Shown: positions 46,957-55,203 of the stretch, in pieces
Position numbering within the stretch: position 1 is the first letter of the stretch
Layout: the number at the start of each line of letters is the position of its first letter
Origin: Isoptericola halotolerans
GTDB taxonomy: Bacteria; Actinomycetota; Actinomycetes; Actinomycetales; Cellulomonadaceae
Direction of reading: 5' to 3'
Assembly: GCF_013149785.1 (NCBI RefSeq)
Contig: NZ_JABEZU010000003.1
Coordinates: 62,001 to 126,000, forward strand
DNA length: 64,000 nucleotides
Translations under genes and position numbers: made by a program
The notes under the pieces: generated by a model
What the model saw: the letters and a program-made list of their open reading frames with translations, nothing else
Databases searched by the model: none
Told to the model about the DNA's origin: nothing

Positions 46957-48051
46957 GTGACCGCCGTCCAGTCCTCCACCTCCCGCGCGATCCCGGGCCC
47001 CGACGACCTCACCCCCAGGTCCCTGGTGTCGGTCCGGCCCGCCGTGTCGTCCCGACGGCTGCTGGACGACCTCGTCCCGCCGCCGCACTTCGACGACGCC
47101 CGGTTCTCGACGTACCGGGCCAACCCGGAGCACCCGAGCCAGGCTCGCGTCCTGTCGCGCCTCGAGGAGGTGGCGGCCGAGATCGTCGCCCCGGCGCCCT
47201 CCGGTCTGCGGGCGCTGCTGGGCCGCCGTCGGCCGGCGCCGGCGGTGTACATGGACGGCGGGTTCGGCGTCGGCAAGACGCACCTGCTCACCTCGCTCGC
47301 GCACGCCGTCACCGAGGCCTCGGGCGAGGGGAGCGCCGCCTACGGCACCTTCGTGGAGTACACGAACCTCGTGGGTGCGCTGGGCTTCCTGCCCACCGTG
47401 GACGCCCTCGCCGGCCGCCAGCTGGTCTGCATCGACGAGTTCGAGCTGGACGACCCGGGCGACACCGTGCTGATGTCGCGACTCCTGCGTGAGCTCGCCG
47501 ACCGCGGCGTCGCGCTCGCCGCGACGTCCAACACCCTGCCCGACGCCCTGGGGGAGGGGCGGTTCGCCGCCGAGGACTTCCTGCGCGAGATCCAGGCGCT
47601 CGCCGAGCGCTTCGAGGTGCTCCGCGTCGACGGCGAGGACTACCGTCACCGAGCCGTCGTGACCGATGCCGAGCCGTTGCCGCTGGAGTCGGTCCGGGCG
47701 GCGGTCGAGGCCCGGCCACGAGCGGCGCTGGACGACTTCGCCGATCTCCTCGCCCACCTGTCCACGGTGCACCCGAGCCGGTACGGCGCCCTGCTCGACG
47801 ACGTCGAGATGGTCGCGCTGACCGGGGTGCGCCCGGTGACCCGTCAGGAGGTCGCGCTGCGGCTGGTCGTGCTGATCGACCGGCTCTACGACCGCGACGT
47901 CCCGGTGCTGCTCGCCGACGTGGACGCGGCGGCGCAGCGGGCGCTGTTCACCGACGAGATGCTCCGCGGTGGCTATCGCAAGAAGTACTTCCGGGCGCTC
48001 TCCCGCCTCGGTTCCCTGGCCCAGGAGGGCCGGCGCCTGGCCACCGACTGA
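46957..48051 (+). CDS. zapE: Cell division protein ZapE / AFG1-like ATPase
   Basis: Predicted 364-residue P-loop ATPase. Walker A is GGFGVGKTHLL, Walker B LVCIDEFELDDPGD, followed by the sensor region LAATSNTLPDALGEGRF, the ZapE/AFG1 signature. ZapE in proteobacteria associates with the Z ring; the actinobacterial role is less known. The C-terminal GGYRKKYFRALSRLGSL is conserved. It ends in a hairpin that spans both this stop codon and the convergent one. Confidence 0.9.
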   Translation: MTAVQSSTSRAIPGPDDLTPRSLVSVRPAVSSRRLLDDLVPPPHFDDARFSTYRANPEHPSQARVLSRLEEVAAEIVAPAPSGLRALLGRRRPAPAVYMDGGFGVGKTHLLTSLAHAVTEASGEGSAAYGTFVEYTNLVGALGFLPTVDALAGRQLVCIDEFELDDPGDTVLMSRLLRELADRGVALAATSNTLPDALGEGRFAAEDFLREIQALAERFEVLRVDGEDYRHRAVVTDAEPLPLESVRAAVEARPRAALDDFADLLAHLSTVHPSRYGALLDDVEMVALTGVRPVTRQEVALRLVVLIDRLYDRDVPVLLADVDAAAQRALFTDEMLRGGYRKKYFRALSRLGSLAQEGRRLATD

Positions 48052-48065
48052 CCCGGACGGGTCAG
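48048..48065. terminator. Short shared hairpin at the convergent zapE / GH13-like stops
   Basis: CTGACCC (48048-48054) and GGGTCAG (48059-48065) flank a GGAC loop. The stem contains the TGA of zapE on one arm and the TGA of the opposite gene on the other, giving a very compact potential bidirectional terminator. Confidence 0.45.
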
Positions 48066-49738
48066 GTCTGCTCGGCGGCGACGTCGCGGCGCAGCACGAC
48101 GATCGCGCGGGCGGGCAGCCGGAGCCGGCCCGCGACCAGGTGCGTCGCCTGCTGCCCCCAGGAGGCGGCGACCCGCCAGGACCCGACGGGCGCGGGCAGG
48201 TGCTCGGACAGGTCGATCTCGACGCCGTGGGGCTGCGTCACGGTCGCCAGGGCGCTGTCACCGCGGCGCAGGACCAGCACGCCGGGCCCGGTGCTCGACT
48301 CGACACGGCGGGCGAGGTCGGCGAGCGACGACGGGCGCAGCGTCAGGAGCTGACGTGCCCAGGCCACGAGGCGTCGCGAGGCCAGGTCGGGCATGGCCAC
48401 CGGCACGTGCTCGGTGTCGAGCACCAGCGGGGTCCCTGCGAGCGTCGCGAACGCGAGCAGCGCGGCGCGGGCGTCGACGACCGTTCGCGGCGCGGGTGCC
48501 GCGGTACCGGAGCGGGCGCTCTCGGACCAGGGTGTCGCGTGCGCGGCGGCGGGGAGCCGGGTGAGGTCGTCGACGAGCACCGGTGCCGACCGGGCGGCCG
48601 CCCGGTGCGCACGTCGCAGGGTGGCGGGGGCGCGGGCGTGCACGCCACCTGGCGGGAACGCCGCGTCGGCGATCTCCAGGAGGTCGTGCGTGGGCTCCGG
48701 TCCGTCGTCGGTGAGGATGCGGCCGACGACGGACGTGAGCCGGTCGCTGCGGCCCGGTCCGTCCATGAGGAGGGTGCGCAGCCGGCCGGTACCAGCCGCG
48801 ACGGCCTGGACGGCCTCGGCGAGCTCGCTGAGGAAGGGCATGCCGGAACGGTCCACGAGGACCTCGACGTCCAGCAGGAGCCCGTCGACGTGGTAGTCCT
48901 CGAGCCAGCGCCGCGCGTCGGCGACGAGGAAGTCGCGGGCTCCCCGGTTGCCCGACCCGTCGAGGTTGATCCGCGGGCTGTCGCGCCGCTGCGCCGTGCC
49001 GGAGCGCGGTCCGATCCGTGAGCCGCTCGCGTAGGGGCCGAACGCGTGCAGACCCAGGGCGTCGGCCACGGCCCAACGGTGCGGGAGGTCCAGGACGACG
49101 GCGAGTCCCGCCTGGTGCGCACGGTCGACGAAGCGCTGCAGGGCCGCCGGGCCGCCGTAGCGGTCGTGCACGGCGAAGAGCCGTACCCCGGCCTCGGGTC
49201 CAGCGACGGGGTCGAAGGCGGAGAGCGGCGAGAGCTCGACGCCGTCCACGCCCAGCGCCGCGACGGCGGGCAGCAACCGGCCTGCGGCATCGAGGGTTCC
49301 GTCGGGGGTGGCGGTGGTGACGTCGAGGTGCAGCAGGACGCCTCGGGTCAGGTCCACGCCGCGCCAGGTCGAGTCGTGCCAGGTGAAGTCCTCGTCGAGG
49401 ACCCGGCTGGGGCCGTGGATGCCGTGCGGCAGGAGGGTGCTGCAGGGGTCGGGCAGGGGAGGGCCGCCGTCGATCGAGAACGCGTAGTCGGTGCCGGGCG
49501 GGAGACGGTCGTCGGCGCGCCAGTATCCCGGTTCGTGCGCACCGACGAGGCGCATGGTCCGCCGGACGGGCGTGCCGGTCGCACGGGGCAGCACGACCTC
49601 GACGGAGCGTGCACGCGGCGCCCAGACGAACGGTTGGCGTCCGGGCCAGCGTTCCTTGGCCCGGGGTTGCGGTGCACGGGTGCCGGGGGCGAACGCTGCC
49701 TCGTCGGGAGGATCGGCTGCGGTCACGCCCGACACCAT
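48062..49738 (-). CDS. Degenerate GH13 protein related to malto-oligosyltrehalose trehalohydrolase (TreZ)
   Basis: Predicted 558-residue protein. An N-terminal CBM48-like domain (FVWAPRARSVEVVLP, LPDPCSTLLPHGIHGPSRV) precedes a TIM-barrel that aligns with TreZ (GVLLHLDVTTATPDGTLDAA, VDGVELSPLSAF, DRYGGPAALQRFVD, RINLDGSGNRG, WLEDYHVDGLLLD). The nucleophile-position Asp is kept in GLLLDVEV, but region I reads DLPHRW instead of DVVYNH, the acid/base AESD motif is replaced by LLMDGPGR, and the final NHDQ motif is missing. It is therefore probably not a hydrolase; it could be a glucan-binding or regulatory pseudoenzyme. The ATG at 49738 or the GTG next to it could be the start. Confidence 0.75.
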   Translation of the reverse strand: MVSGVTAADPPDEAAFAPGTRAPQPRAKERWPGRQPFVWAPRARSVEVVLPRATGTPVRRTMRLVGAHEPGYWRADDRLPPGTDYAFSIDGGPPLPDPCSTLLPHGIHGPSRVLDEDFTWHDSTWRGVDLTRGVLLHLDVTTATPDGTLDAAGRLLPAVAALGVDGVELSPLSAFDPVAGPEAGVRLFAVHDRYGGPAALQRFVDRAHQAGLAVVLDLPHRWAVADALGLHAFGPYASGSRIGPRSGTAQRRDSPRINLDGSGNRGARDFLVADARRWLEDYHVDGLLLDVEVLVDRSGMPFLSELAEAVQAVAAGTGRLRTLLMDGPGRSDRLTSVVGRILTDDGPEPTHDLLEIADAAFPPGGVHARAPATLRRAHRAAARSAPVLVDDLTRLPAAAHATPWSESARSGTAAPAPRTVVDARAALLAFATLAGTPLVLDTEHVPVAMPDLASRRLVAWARQLLTLRPSSLADLARRVESSTGPGVLVLRRGDSALATVTQPHGVEIDLSEHLPAPVGSWRVAASWGQQATHLVAGRLRLPARAIVVLRRDVAAEQT

Positions 49739-49901
49739 AGTCCTGTCCGGGCGTCGGCGGCGCGAAGGTCCGCACTGCGGTGCGGCCACGGACGGGGGCG
49801 GCGGGGTGACGTGGCGTGACGCGATGGTATCGATTCGAGGTCCTGATAAAAAAGTGTGCCAAGCGGGAGCGAGCAGAGGCCTGCACTGGTAGACCTGGAG
49901 C

Positions 49902-50135
49902 ATGAGCACAGACCAGGGGGAGGGCAGCCCCGCACCGGGCCGGCATCTCCTCGACGAGTCGATCGCGTCGCAGGCCCGGATCGCGCCGCGCCGCCGGTCG
50001 CTCACGGAACCGCACGGCGACCCGCGGCGAGGCGGGGACGCGACCAAGGCGCCGACCTCGCTGTCGCAGCCGGAACGACAGGCGCACGACGGAGCGTCGA
50101 GCGGGCACTCCTGGGACGACCCCGACGAGCTCTGA
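49902..50135 (+). CDS. Small hypothetical hydrophilic protein
   Basis: Predicted 77-residue protein, highly charged and probably disordered: LLDESIASQARIAPRRRSL then a Gly/Asp/Ser-rich tail ending SWDDPDEL. No family recognised. Codon third positions are almost all G or C, as in neighbours, which argues that it is real. The upstream 160 bp contain an unusual A-rich run (GATAAAAAAG near 49846-49855) that may be a promoter element. No good ribosome site: GGAG sits only 1 nt before the ATG. Confidence 0.5.
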   Translation: MSTDQGEGSPAPGRHLLDESIASQARIAPRRRSLTEPHGDPRRGGDATKAPTSLSQPERQAHDGASSGHSWDDPDEL

Positions 50136-50151
50136 CAGCTCCGGGGAGCCA

Positions 50152-50475
50152 TCAGCGCGGTCGGCGGTCCGCTCCCACCTCGATCAGCCGCGGCATGCCC
50201 GCGGGCGCCACCTCGCTCACGGCGAGGTAGCGCGCCTCGGCCCGGTGAAGCCGGATGTGCTCGTCCAGCGACCACTGCGGCCCGTTGCGCAGGACCATGC
50301 CGCACGAGCAGTCGATCTCCACGCTGCCGTCGTCGTGGTGGCGGGCCTGCCCGACGGTGACGTGCGAGGCGCGAGCCCGCACCTTGGCGCGATGCATCAC
50401 GGCGGAGACGGCCGGAGGGCTCTCGGCGCTGCGGGCGGGTTCCACGTCGGCGAGCCTACCCGTCGTGCCCGTCAT
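50152..50475 (-). CDS. Small hypothetical protein with CSCG motif
   Basis: Predicted 107-residue soluble protein, unknown family. VEIDCSCGMVLRNGPQWSLDEHIRLHRAEARYL contains two Cys and two His in C-x-C...H-x3-H spacing, reminiscent of a zinc-finger-like site; it also resembles single-domain proteins of mobile elements, but no such context is present. Its ATG overlaps the stop of the HNH nuclease gene (ATGA), so the two are co-translated, which hints at a functional link, possibly inhibitory. Confidence 0.6.
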   Translation of the reverse strand: MTGTTGRLADVEPARSAESPPAVSAVMHRAKVRARASHVTVGQARHHDDGSVEIDCSCGMVLRNGPQWSLDEHIRLHRAEARYLAVSEVAPAGMPRLIEVGADRRPR

Positions 50476-51218
50476 CCCTCCGTCGGCAGAGGCTCGTCGG
50501 GGCAGGTGGACAGGACCCGCACCATGGCGTCCCGTTCCGCCTCGGTGACCCACAGCTCGTAGCGCACCTTCACGGCGACCTGCCGGGCGACGTACTCGCA
50601 GCGGTACGGCGTGTGCGGGGGCAGCCAGGTGGCGGCGTCGCCGTCTCCCTTGGCGCCGTTGGCGGGACCGTCGACGGCCAGGAGGTTGAGCGGGTCGTTG
50701 GCGAACTCCCGGCGGGTCTCGGTGTCGAGCTGCTGGGCACCCTTCTGCCAGGCGTCCGACAGGGCGACCACGTGATCGATCTGCACGGCGGTCGACGTGG
50801 TCTGCCCGCGCTGGAACTCGATCACCGTGCCGGTGAACGGCTCGGCCAGGGTGCCGGTGAGGACCACGCACTCCTCGGTGCCGTCCTGGTAGGTCACCTC
50901 GGTCAGGTCGCGGGCCAGGATGTCGTTGCGGGTGTCGCACCCGTTGCGGTCGACGTCGGCCCAGGCGGGACCGAACTCGTCCCGGTCGTACCCCGTCTTC
51001 GGCGCGCGCCCCTTGACCTCGAGCTGGTCGACGCCGGCCAGGGCGGTTCCTGGTGACGCAGTCGTCCCTGCCCCGGTCGTCAGGGTGGCGAACGGCCCGT
51101 CGGTGCCGGAGGCGAGGTCGTCGACCAGGACGACACCACCGGCGAGGAGGACGGCGACCAGCAGCATGAGCAGCCGTCGGCGGCCCCGCGGGCCGGTGGT
51201 CGAGGGCGGTCGCGACAC
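50472..51218 (-). CDS. Secreted or membrane-anchored HNH family endonuclease
   Basis: Predicted 248-residue nuclease with an N-terminal transmembrane or signal segment (RRLLMLLVAVLLAGGVVLV, about residues 16-34). The nuclease core, of the HNH/DUF1524 type seen in secreted actinobacterial nucleases, has QIDHVVALSDAWQKGAQQL, NDPLNLLAVDGPANGAKGDGDAATWLPP and CEYVARQVAVK; the His in IDHVVAL and the Asn in DPLNLLAV are likely catalytic and metal residues. The GTG at 51218 has AAGGAG 6 nt upstream. It probably degrades extracellular DNA. The downstream gene overlaps its stop. Confidence 0.85.
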   Translation of the reverse strand: MSRPPSTTGPRGRRRLLMLLVAVLLAGGVVLVDDLASGTDGPFATLTTGAGTTASPGTALAGVDQLEVKGRAPKTGYDRDEFGPAWADVDRNGCDTRNDILARDLTEVTYQDGTEECVVLTGTLAEPFTGTVIEFQRGQTTSTAVQIDHVVALSDAWQKGAQQLDTETRREFANDPLNLLAVDGPANGAKGDGDAATWLPPHTPYRCEYVARQVAVKVRYELWVTEAERDAMVRVLSTCPDEPLPTEG

Positions 51219-51293
51219 GGATGTCTCCTTCGTGAGGTTCGTCCGCATCCTGGCGGACCTGGTCGACCGCGACGAGCAGCGTCGCTGGGACGA

Positions 51294-51327
51294 CGAGAGC
51301 CCCGGACCGATCGGTCCGGGGCTCTCG
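51294..51327 (-). terminator. Perfect 34-nt palindrome after tRNA block 1
   Basis: A 17-bp perfect inverted repeat with no loop; the left half begins CGAGAGCCCCGGACCGA. It starts 3-4 nt past the CCA end of tRNA-Val on the minus strand and lies before the HNH gene. No T-run follows, so it is a hairpin-only terminator or a processing signal. It is repeated almost exactly at 51923-51960. Confidence 0.75.
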
Positions 51328-51330
51328 CGG

Positions 51331-51405
51331 TGGTGGGCGATACTGGGATCGAACCAGTGACCTCTTCCGTGTCAGGGAAGCGCGCTACCGCTGCGCCAAT
51401 CGCCC
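51331..51405 (-). tRNA. tRNA-Val(GAC), copy 1, CCA encoded
   Basis: Clover-leaf: acceptor GGGCGAT pairs with ATCGCCC, D-arm GGCGCAGCGGTAGCGC, anticodon stem CTTCC/GGAAG around the loop CTGACAC (anticodon GAC), T-arm with the normal TTCGATC loop. The sequence is identical to copy 2 at 51962-52036. It starts one nucleotide after the CCA of tRNA-Gly, implying a dicistronic precursor. Confidence 0.95.
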
Positions 51406-51406
51406 G

Positions 51407-51482
<76 letters not shown>

Positions 51483-51610
51483 ACGGCCGGACAGGCCCGA
51501 GGAGAAATCCCCGGCGATCCGGCGCCTGTGGAACATTACTGGACGTACCGCGTGCTGGTCCAATCGCGCCGGGTGTGACCTGCACCTCGACCGCGCGAGG
51601 AGGGCCGCCG

Positions 51611-51889
51611 TCAGGCGGACTGCCGGGCGGCGAGGCGGGCCTGGACCTCCGGGCGGCGCAGAGGAGGGACGGACGGCGGGGGCTGCTTCCGGGCAGGAAG
51701 CTCGCCCAGCAGCCGCGTCACGATCGCGGCGATCTCGGCCGCCGCGGTCTCGCACGGCTCGCGCGACGCGGCGGCCGCGTTCGACGCGACCCCGGTGACC
51801 TTGCGGACGAACTGGGCGGCGGCCGCCTCGATCTCCTCGGGGGTGGCCGGCGGCTCGAGGCCGCGCAGCGTGGTGATGTTCCGGCACAT
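51611..51889 (-). CDS. DUF2277 family protein
   Basis: Predicted 92-residue soluble protein of unknown function. The N-terminus MCRNITTLRGLEPPATPEEIEAAAAQFVRKVTG is the DUF2277 hallmark (CRNI then helices), and the C-terminal part is Pro/Arg-rich (RKQPPPSVPPLRRPEVQAR). TAGCGT on its strand (51897-51902) ends 7 nt before the ATG. It lies between two tRNA blocks transcribed in the same direction, downstream of the hairpin that ends block 2. Confidence 0.85.
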   Translation of the reverse strand: MCRNITTLRGLEPPATPEEIEAAAAQFVRKVTGVASNAAAASREPCETAAAEIAAIVTRLLGELPARKQPPPSVPPLRRPEVQARLAARQSA

Positions 51890-51922
51890 GGCCACGACGC
51901 TACGCCTGGCGGGTGGGCCATG

Positions 51923-51960
51923 CACGAGAGCCCCGGACCGATCGGTCCGGGGCTCTCGTG
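51923..51960 (-). terminator. Perfect 38-nt palindrome after tRNA block 2
   Basis: A 19-bp perfect inverted repeat; its inner 34 bases equal the hairpin of block 1. It starts 1-2 nt past the encoded CCA of tRNA-Val and separates the tRNA operon from the DUF2277 promoter. No T-run follows. Confidence 0.75.
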
Positions 51961-51961
51961 G

Positions 51962-52036
51962 TGGTGGGCGATACTGGGATCGAACCAGTGACCTCTTCCG
52001 TGTCAGGGAAGCGCGCTACCGCTGCGCCAATCGCCC
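51962..52036 (-). tRNA. tRNA-Val(GAC), copy 2, CCA encoded
   Basis: Same sequence as copy 1 (acceptor GGGCGAT, anticodon loop CTGACAC, normal T-loop). The region 51925-52036 matches 51294-51405 with a constant 631-bp offset and one visible mismatch. Confidence 0.95.
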
Positions 52037-52037
52037 G

Positions 52038-52108
52038 AGGTGGGTACGGGATTCGAACCCGTGTATACGGCTTTGCAGGCCGCTGCCTCGCCTCTCGGCC
52101 AACCCACC
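52038..52108 (-). tRNA. tRNA-Cys(GCA), CCA not encoded
   Basis: Acceptor GGTGGGT/ACCCACC, D-arm with GGCCGAGAGGC, anticodon loop CTGCAAA (GCA), T-loop TTCGAAT. The discriminator T is followed by CGG, so CCA must be added. Lies one nucleotide from tRNA-Val copy 2 in a Gly-Cys-Val order common in actinobacteria. Confidence 0.93.
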
Positions 52109-52166
52109 AGGAGAAGACGTGCTCTCCCGCTTCCTCGTCTCCGAGACCGCAGGGAGGGGGCCTCCG

Positions 52167-52239
<73 letters not shown>

Positions 52240-52365
52240 GCGACCGGGCATCGAGGGTGACCCCCGTCGTTCCGGCGCGAGGGAAACACTAGTTGACCCA
52301 TCCCGAATACGTCCAATCGCCGCAGGCGGTGTGGCGAGGGCGCGGCCTGACATACCGTTCGCTGC

Positions 52366-53472
52366 GTGGACGAACCGACCTCCTGGGCCTCCTTCGCCGG
52401 CCGACTCGCCGTCGACGTCGTGGAGTGCGTCGATCTGGAGCACGACGCGCACCGGCTCGCCGAGCCGGGGCCGTGGTTCGTCGTCGTCGACTTCGAGTCC
52501 TTCGGCCGGGGCGGGCGGGCCCGTGCCTGGCGCTTCGCCCGCGTGTCCGACGGTGGCCCACCCGGCGGGACGTCGCCGTCAGGCAGCGCCTGGCAGGGCC
52601 CTGAGCCGGGGGACTGGCACAGCTCGATGGACCGCGCGACCTACGAGGCCGCCGTGCGCCGGGTGCGCGAGCACGTCCGCGAGGGCACCGTCTACCAGGT
52701 CAACGTCTGCCGGGTGCTGCAGGCACCGTTGCCGGCCAGGGGCGACCGCGTCACCGGCGAGCCGGACGCCGCGGCCCTCGCCGGACGCCTCGCCGTCGGG
52801 AACCCGGCACCGTACGCGGCCGCCGTGCACGTGCCCGCAGGCTCCGGCGTCGACCCGGTCTGGGTCGTCTCGGCGTCACCGGAGCTGTACCTGTCCCTGG
52901 ACGGCGGGGACCTGGGGTCGGGCCCGATCAAGGGCACCGCGCGCACGCCGGCCGGGCTCACGGCGAAGGACCGGGCCGAGAACGTCATGATCACCGACCT
53001 GGTGCGCAACGACCTGCACCGGGTGTGCCGACCGGGGACGGTCGCCGTCACCGACCTCCTGGCCGTGGAGGAGCACCCAGGCCTCGTGCACCTCGTCTCC
53101 CGCGTCCACGGCGCGCTGTCGGAGACCGTCGCCACGTCCGCCGATCGTTGGGGGAGCGTGCTGCGTGCCACGTTCCCGCCGGGCTCCGTCTCCGGGGCGC
53201 CCAAGTCGTCGGCGCTGCGGATCATCGAGGAGCTCGAGACAGCCCCCCGCGGGCCGTACTGCGGCGCGGTGGGCTGGGTGGACGGCGGCCGGGCCGAGCT
53301 CGCCGTCGGCATCCGGACCTTCTGGTGGGAACGCGGCCCGCACGACGACGGCGTGCTGCGGTTCGGGACCGGGGCAGGGATCACCTGGGGTTCGGACCCC
53401 GCCGCGGAGTGGCGCGAGACGGAGCTCAAGGCAGCGCGCCTGGTCGGGCTGGCCTCGACGACCAGCCGATGA
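52366..53472 (+). CDS. pabB: Chorismate-binding enzyme, aminodeoxychorismate synthase component I-like
   Basis: Predicted 368-residue member of the anthranilate/aminodeoxychorismate/isochorismate synthase family. The chorismate core shows EGTVYQVNVCRVL, VVSASPELYLSL, GPIKGTARTPAG, ENVMITDLVRNDLHRVC, FPPGSVSGAPKSSALRIIEELE and GPYCGAVGWVDGG. PIKGTARTP and the Lys of GPIKGT favour PabB over TrpE. The N-terminal domain is short compared with E. coli PabB. With the PabC-like gene two genes downstream it suggests 4-aminobenzoate synthesis for folate; the glutaminase PabA is not in the window. TACCGT (52353-52358) ends 7 nt before the GTG. Confidence 0.88.
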   Translation: MDEPTSWASFAGRLAVDVVECVDLEHDAHRLAEPGPWFVVVDFESFGRGGRARAWRFARVSDGGPPGGTSPSGSAWQGPEPGDWHSSMDRATYEAAVRRVREHVREGTVYQVNVCRVLQAPLPARGDRVTGEPDAAALAGRLAVGNPAPYAAAVHVPAGSGVDPVWVVSASPELYLSLDGGDLGSGPIKGTARTPAGLTAKDRAENVMITDLVRNDLHRVCRPGTVAVTDLLAVEEHPGLVHLVSRVHGALSETVATSADRWGSVLRATFPPGSVSGAPKSSALRIIEELETAPRGPYCGAVGWVDGGRAELAVGIRTFWWERGPHDDGVLRFGTGAGITWGSDPAAEWRETELKAARLVGLASTTSR

Positions 53473-54113
53473 GTTCGCGGCCCCGGCCGGGTCGTCAGGG
53501 CATGACCCTCGTGACCTGTGACCTGTCAGTCTCCCTCGACGGCTACGCCGCCGGCCCTCGCCCGACGCGTGAACGCCCCTTCGGGGACGTCGTGGGCACC
53601 GGTGAGGTGCTGCACGGCTGGATGTTCGACCACGCTCCGGACCACGCGGACGAGATCGCCCGGATCGTCGACGCCGGCGCCTTCGTGATGGGTCGGCGGA
53701 TGTTCGGCCCGGACAGCGGGCCCTGGGACCTCGGCTGGCGCGGCTGGTGGGGCGAGGACCCGCCGTACCACGCGCCGGTGTTCGTCCTCACGCATCACGA
53801 GCGTGACCCGTTGCCCATGGAGGGCGGCACCACCTTCCACTTCGTCACCGGAGGCCTGCGCGAGGCGGTGGCGCGCGCCCGCGACGCCGCCGGGACGCGG
53901 GACGTCGCCGTGGCCGGTGGCGTCACGACGGTGAACGCCTGCCTGGCTGCGGGGCTGATCGACGAGCTGCGCCTGCACGTCTCGCCGGTGGTGCTCGACA
54001 TCCCGGGCGGGGTGCGGCTCTTCGACGGCGTGGGCCGCATCGGGCTCGAGGCGACCGACGTGCGGCACACGCCCGAGGTGACGCACCTGACCTACCGGCG
54101 TCGGGCAGACTGA
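53469..54113 (+). CDS. Dihydrofolate reductase family / RibD C-terminal domain protein
   Basis: Predicted 214-residue reductase-like protein. LVTCDLSVSLDGYAAGP, AFVMGRRMFGPDSGPWDLGW, FVLTHHERDP and VAVAGGVTTVNACLAAGLIDELRLHVSPVVL are the YyaP/RibD_C motifs for NADPH-dependent reductases. The substrate is unknown; it lies between two para-aminobenzoate genes, so a pterin or folate link is tempting but unproven. The ATG at 53469 overlaps the PabB stop (ATGA); the ATG at 53502, nearer the domain, is a reasonable alternative. Confidence 0.8.
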   Translation: MSSRPRPGRQGMTLVTCDLSVSLDGYAAGPRPTRERPFGDVVGTGEVLHGWMFDHAPDHADEIARIVDAGAFVMGRRMFGPDSGPWDLGWRGWWGEDPPYHAPVFVLTHHERDPLPMEGGTTFHFVTGGLREAVARARDAAGTRDVAVAGGVTTVNACLAAGLIDELRLHVSPVVLDIPGGVRLFDGVGRIGLEATDVRHTPEVTHLTYRRRAD

Positions 54114-54117
54114 CCCC

Positions 54118-54984
54118 ATGAGTCTTGTCATCTGGGCCGAGGGCCGGTTGGTCGCAGCAGGGGAGGCCGCGATGAGTGCGGTCGACCACGGCATCACCGT
54201 GGGCGACGGCGTCTTCGAGACGTGCACGGTCTTCGACGGGCACGTCTTCGCGCTCACCCGTCACCTGGCGCGCCTCGCACGGTCGGCCAAGGGCCTGGGC
54301 CTGCAGGCCCCGGACGAGAGCAGGGTGCGCGAGGGCGTCGCGGCAGTCGTGGAAGAGATGGCTGCGACGGTGGGCCCGTTCGACGGCCGGCTGCGCATCA
54401 CCGTGACCGCCGGCGTCGGCCCGCTCGGCTCCGGGCGCGTGGAGGGGGCCCAGACGGTCGTGGTGGCCGCCCAGGACTCCGTCATGGCTCCCACCTCACG
54501 CTCGGTGCGCTCCCCGTGGCCGCGCAACGAGCGGTCGGCCATCGCCGGCCTCAAGACGACGTCGTACGCCGAGAACGTCGTGGCCCTCGCCCACGCGAAG
54601 GACCAGGGCGCCGACGAGACGATCCTGCCCAACACGGTCGGCGACCTGTGCGAGGGGACGGGCTCGAACGTCTTCGTCGAGCGGGCCGGCGAGCTTGTCA
54701 CCCCCCGGCTCGACACCGGGGCGCTCGCGGGCATCACCCGCGAGCTCGTGCTCGAGTGGGGTGCCGAGGCCGGCCTGCCCGTCCGCGAGGCGCGCGAGGG
54801 CGAGCTGCCGTTCGACGTGCTCGACGAGGTCAGCGCCGGGCGGGCGGGTCTGGTGCTCACGTCCTCGGGCCGCAACGTCCAGCCCGTGACCTGGCTCGAC
54901 GGCGTCGACGTCGCCGTGGGCGAGGTCTCGCGCGAGGTGCGCGACCTGTTCGAGGTGCGCTGTCGCGAGCGCCTCGACCCCTGA
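54118..54984 (+). CDS. pabC: PLP-dependent class IV aminotransferase family, 4-amino-4-deoxychorismate lyase-like
   Basis: Predicted 288-residue fold-type IV PLP enzyme. SAVDHGITVGDGVFETCTVFDG, the Lys in IAGLKTTSYAENVVAL, and ADETILPNTVGDLCEGTGSNVF with the cofactor-phosphate loop are diagnostic; similarity includes D-amino-acid and branched-chain aminotransferases. Proximity to PabB supports lyase function (ADC to 4-aminobenzoate plus pyruvate). It starts 4 bp after the DHFR-like stop; CAGACT (54106-54111) also lies 6 nt before the ATG. Confidence 0.85.
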   Translation: MSLVIWAEGRLVAAGEAAMSAVDHGITVGDGVFETCTVFDGHVFALTRHLARLARSAKGLGLQAPDESRVREGVAAVVEEMAATVGPFDGRLRITVTAGVGPLGSGRVEGAQTVVVAAQDSVMAPTSRSVRSPWPRNERSAIAGLKTTSYAENVVALAHAKDQGADETILPNTVGDLCEGTGSNVFVERAGELVTPRLDTGALAGITRELVLEWGAEAGLPVREAREGELPFDVLDEVSAGRAGLVLTSSGRNVQPVTWLDGVDVAVGEVSREVRDLFEVRCRERLDP

Positions 54985-55082
54985 GGCCTCACCTGGGCGG
55001 ACGCCCGTCGCGCTGTGGTCCACGCCGCAGCGGCCCGGTTTGGTCCCGCGCCCGATCTGTGACTACTATCGACCTCGCACTC

Positions 55083-55154
55083 GGGCGATTGGCGCAGTGG
55101 TAGCGCGCTTCGTTCACACCGAAGAGGTCACTGGTTCGAACCCAGTATCGCCCA
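55083..55154 (+). tRNA. tRNA-Val(CAC), CCA not encoded
   Basis: Acceptor GGGCGAT/ATCGCCC, D-arm as in the GAC copies with one G for A-type change, anticodon stem CTTCG/CGAAG around TTCACAC (CAC), T-loop TTCGAAC. Discriminator A is followed by CCG. A hairpin terminator begins 12 nt downstream. Confidence 0.95.
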
Positions 55155-55166
55155 CCGAGCAGAAGA

Positions 55167-55203
55167 GCCCCTGACCCGCCGTAGCGCAGGTCAGGGGCCT
55201 TTA
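55167..55203. terminator. Terminator after tRNA-Val(CAC), shared with the methyltransferase gene
   Basis: GCCCCTGAC (55167-55175) and GTCAGGGGC (55190-55198) form a perfect 9-bp stem followed by CTTT on the plus strand. The stop of the convergent methyltransferase gene (55191) lies inside the right arm. Confidence 0.85.
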
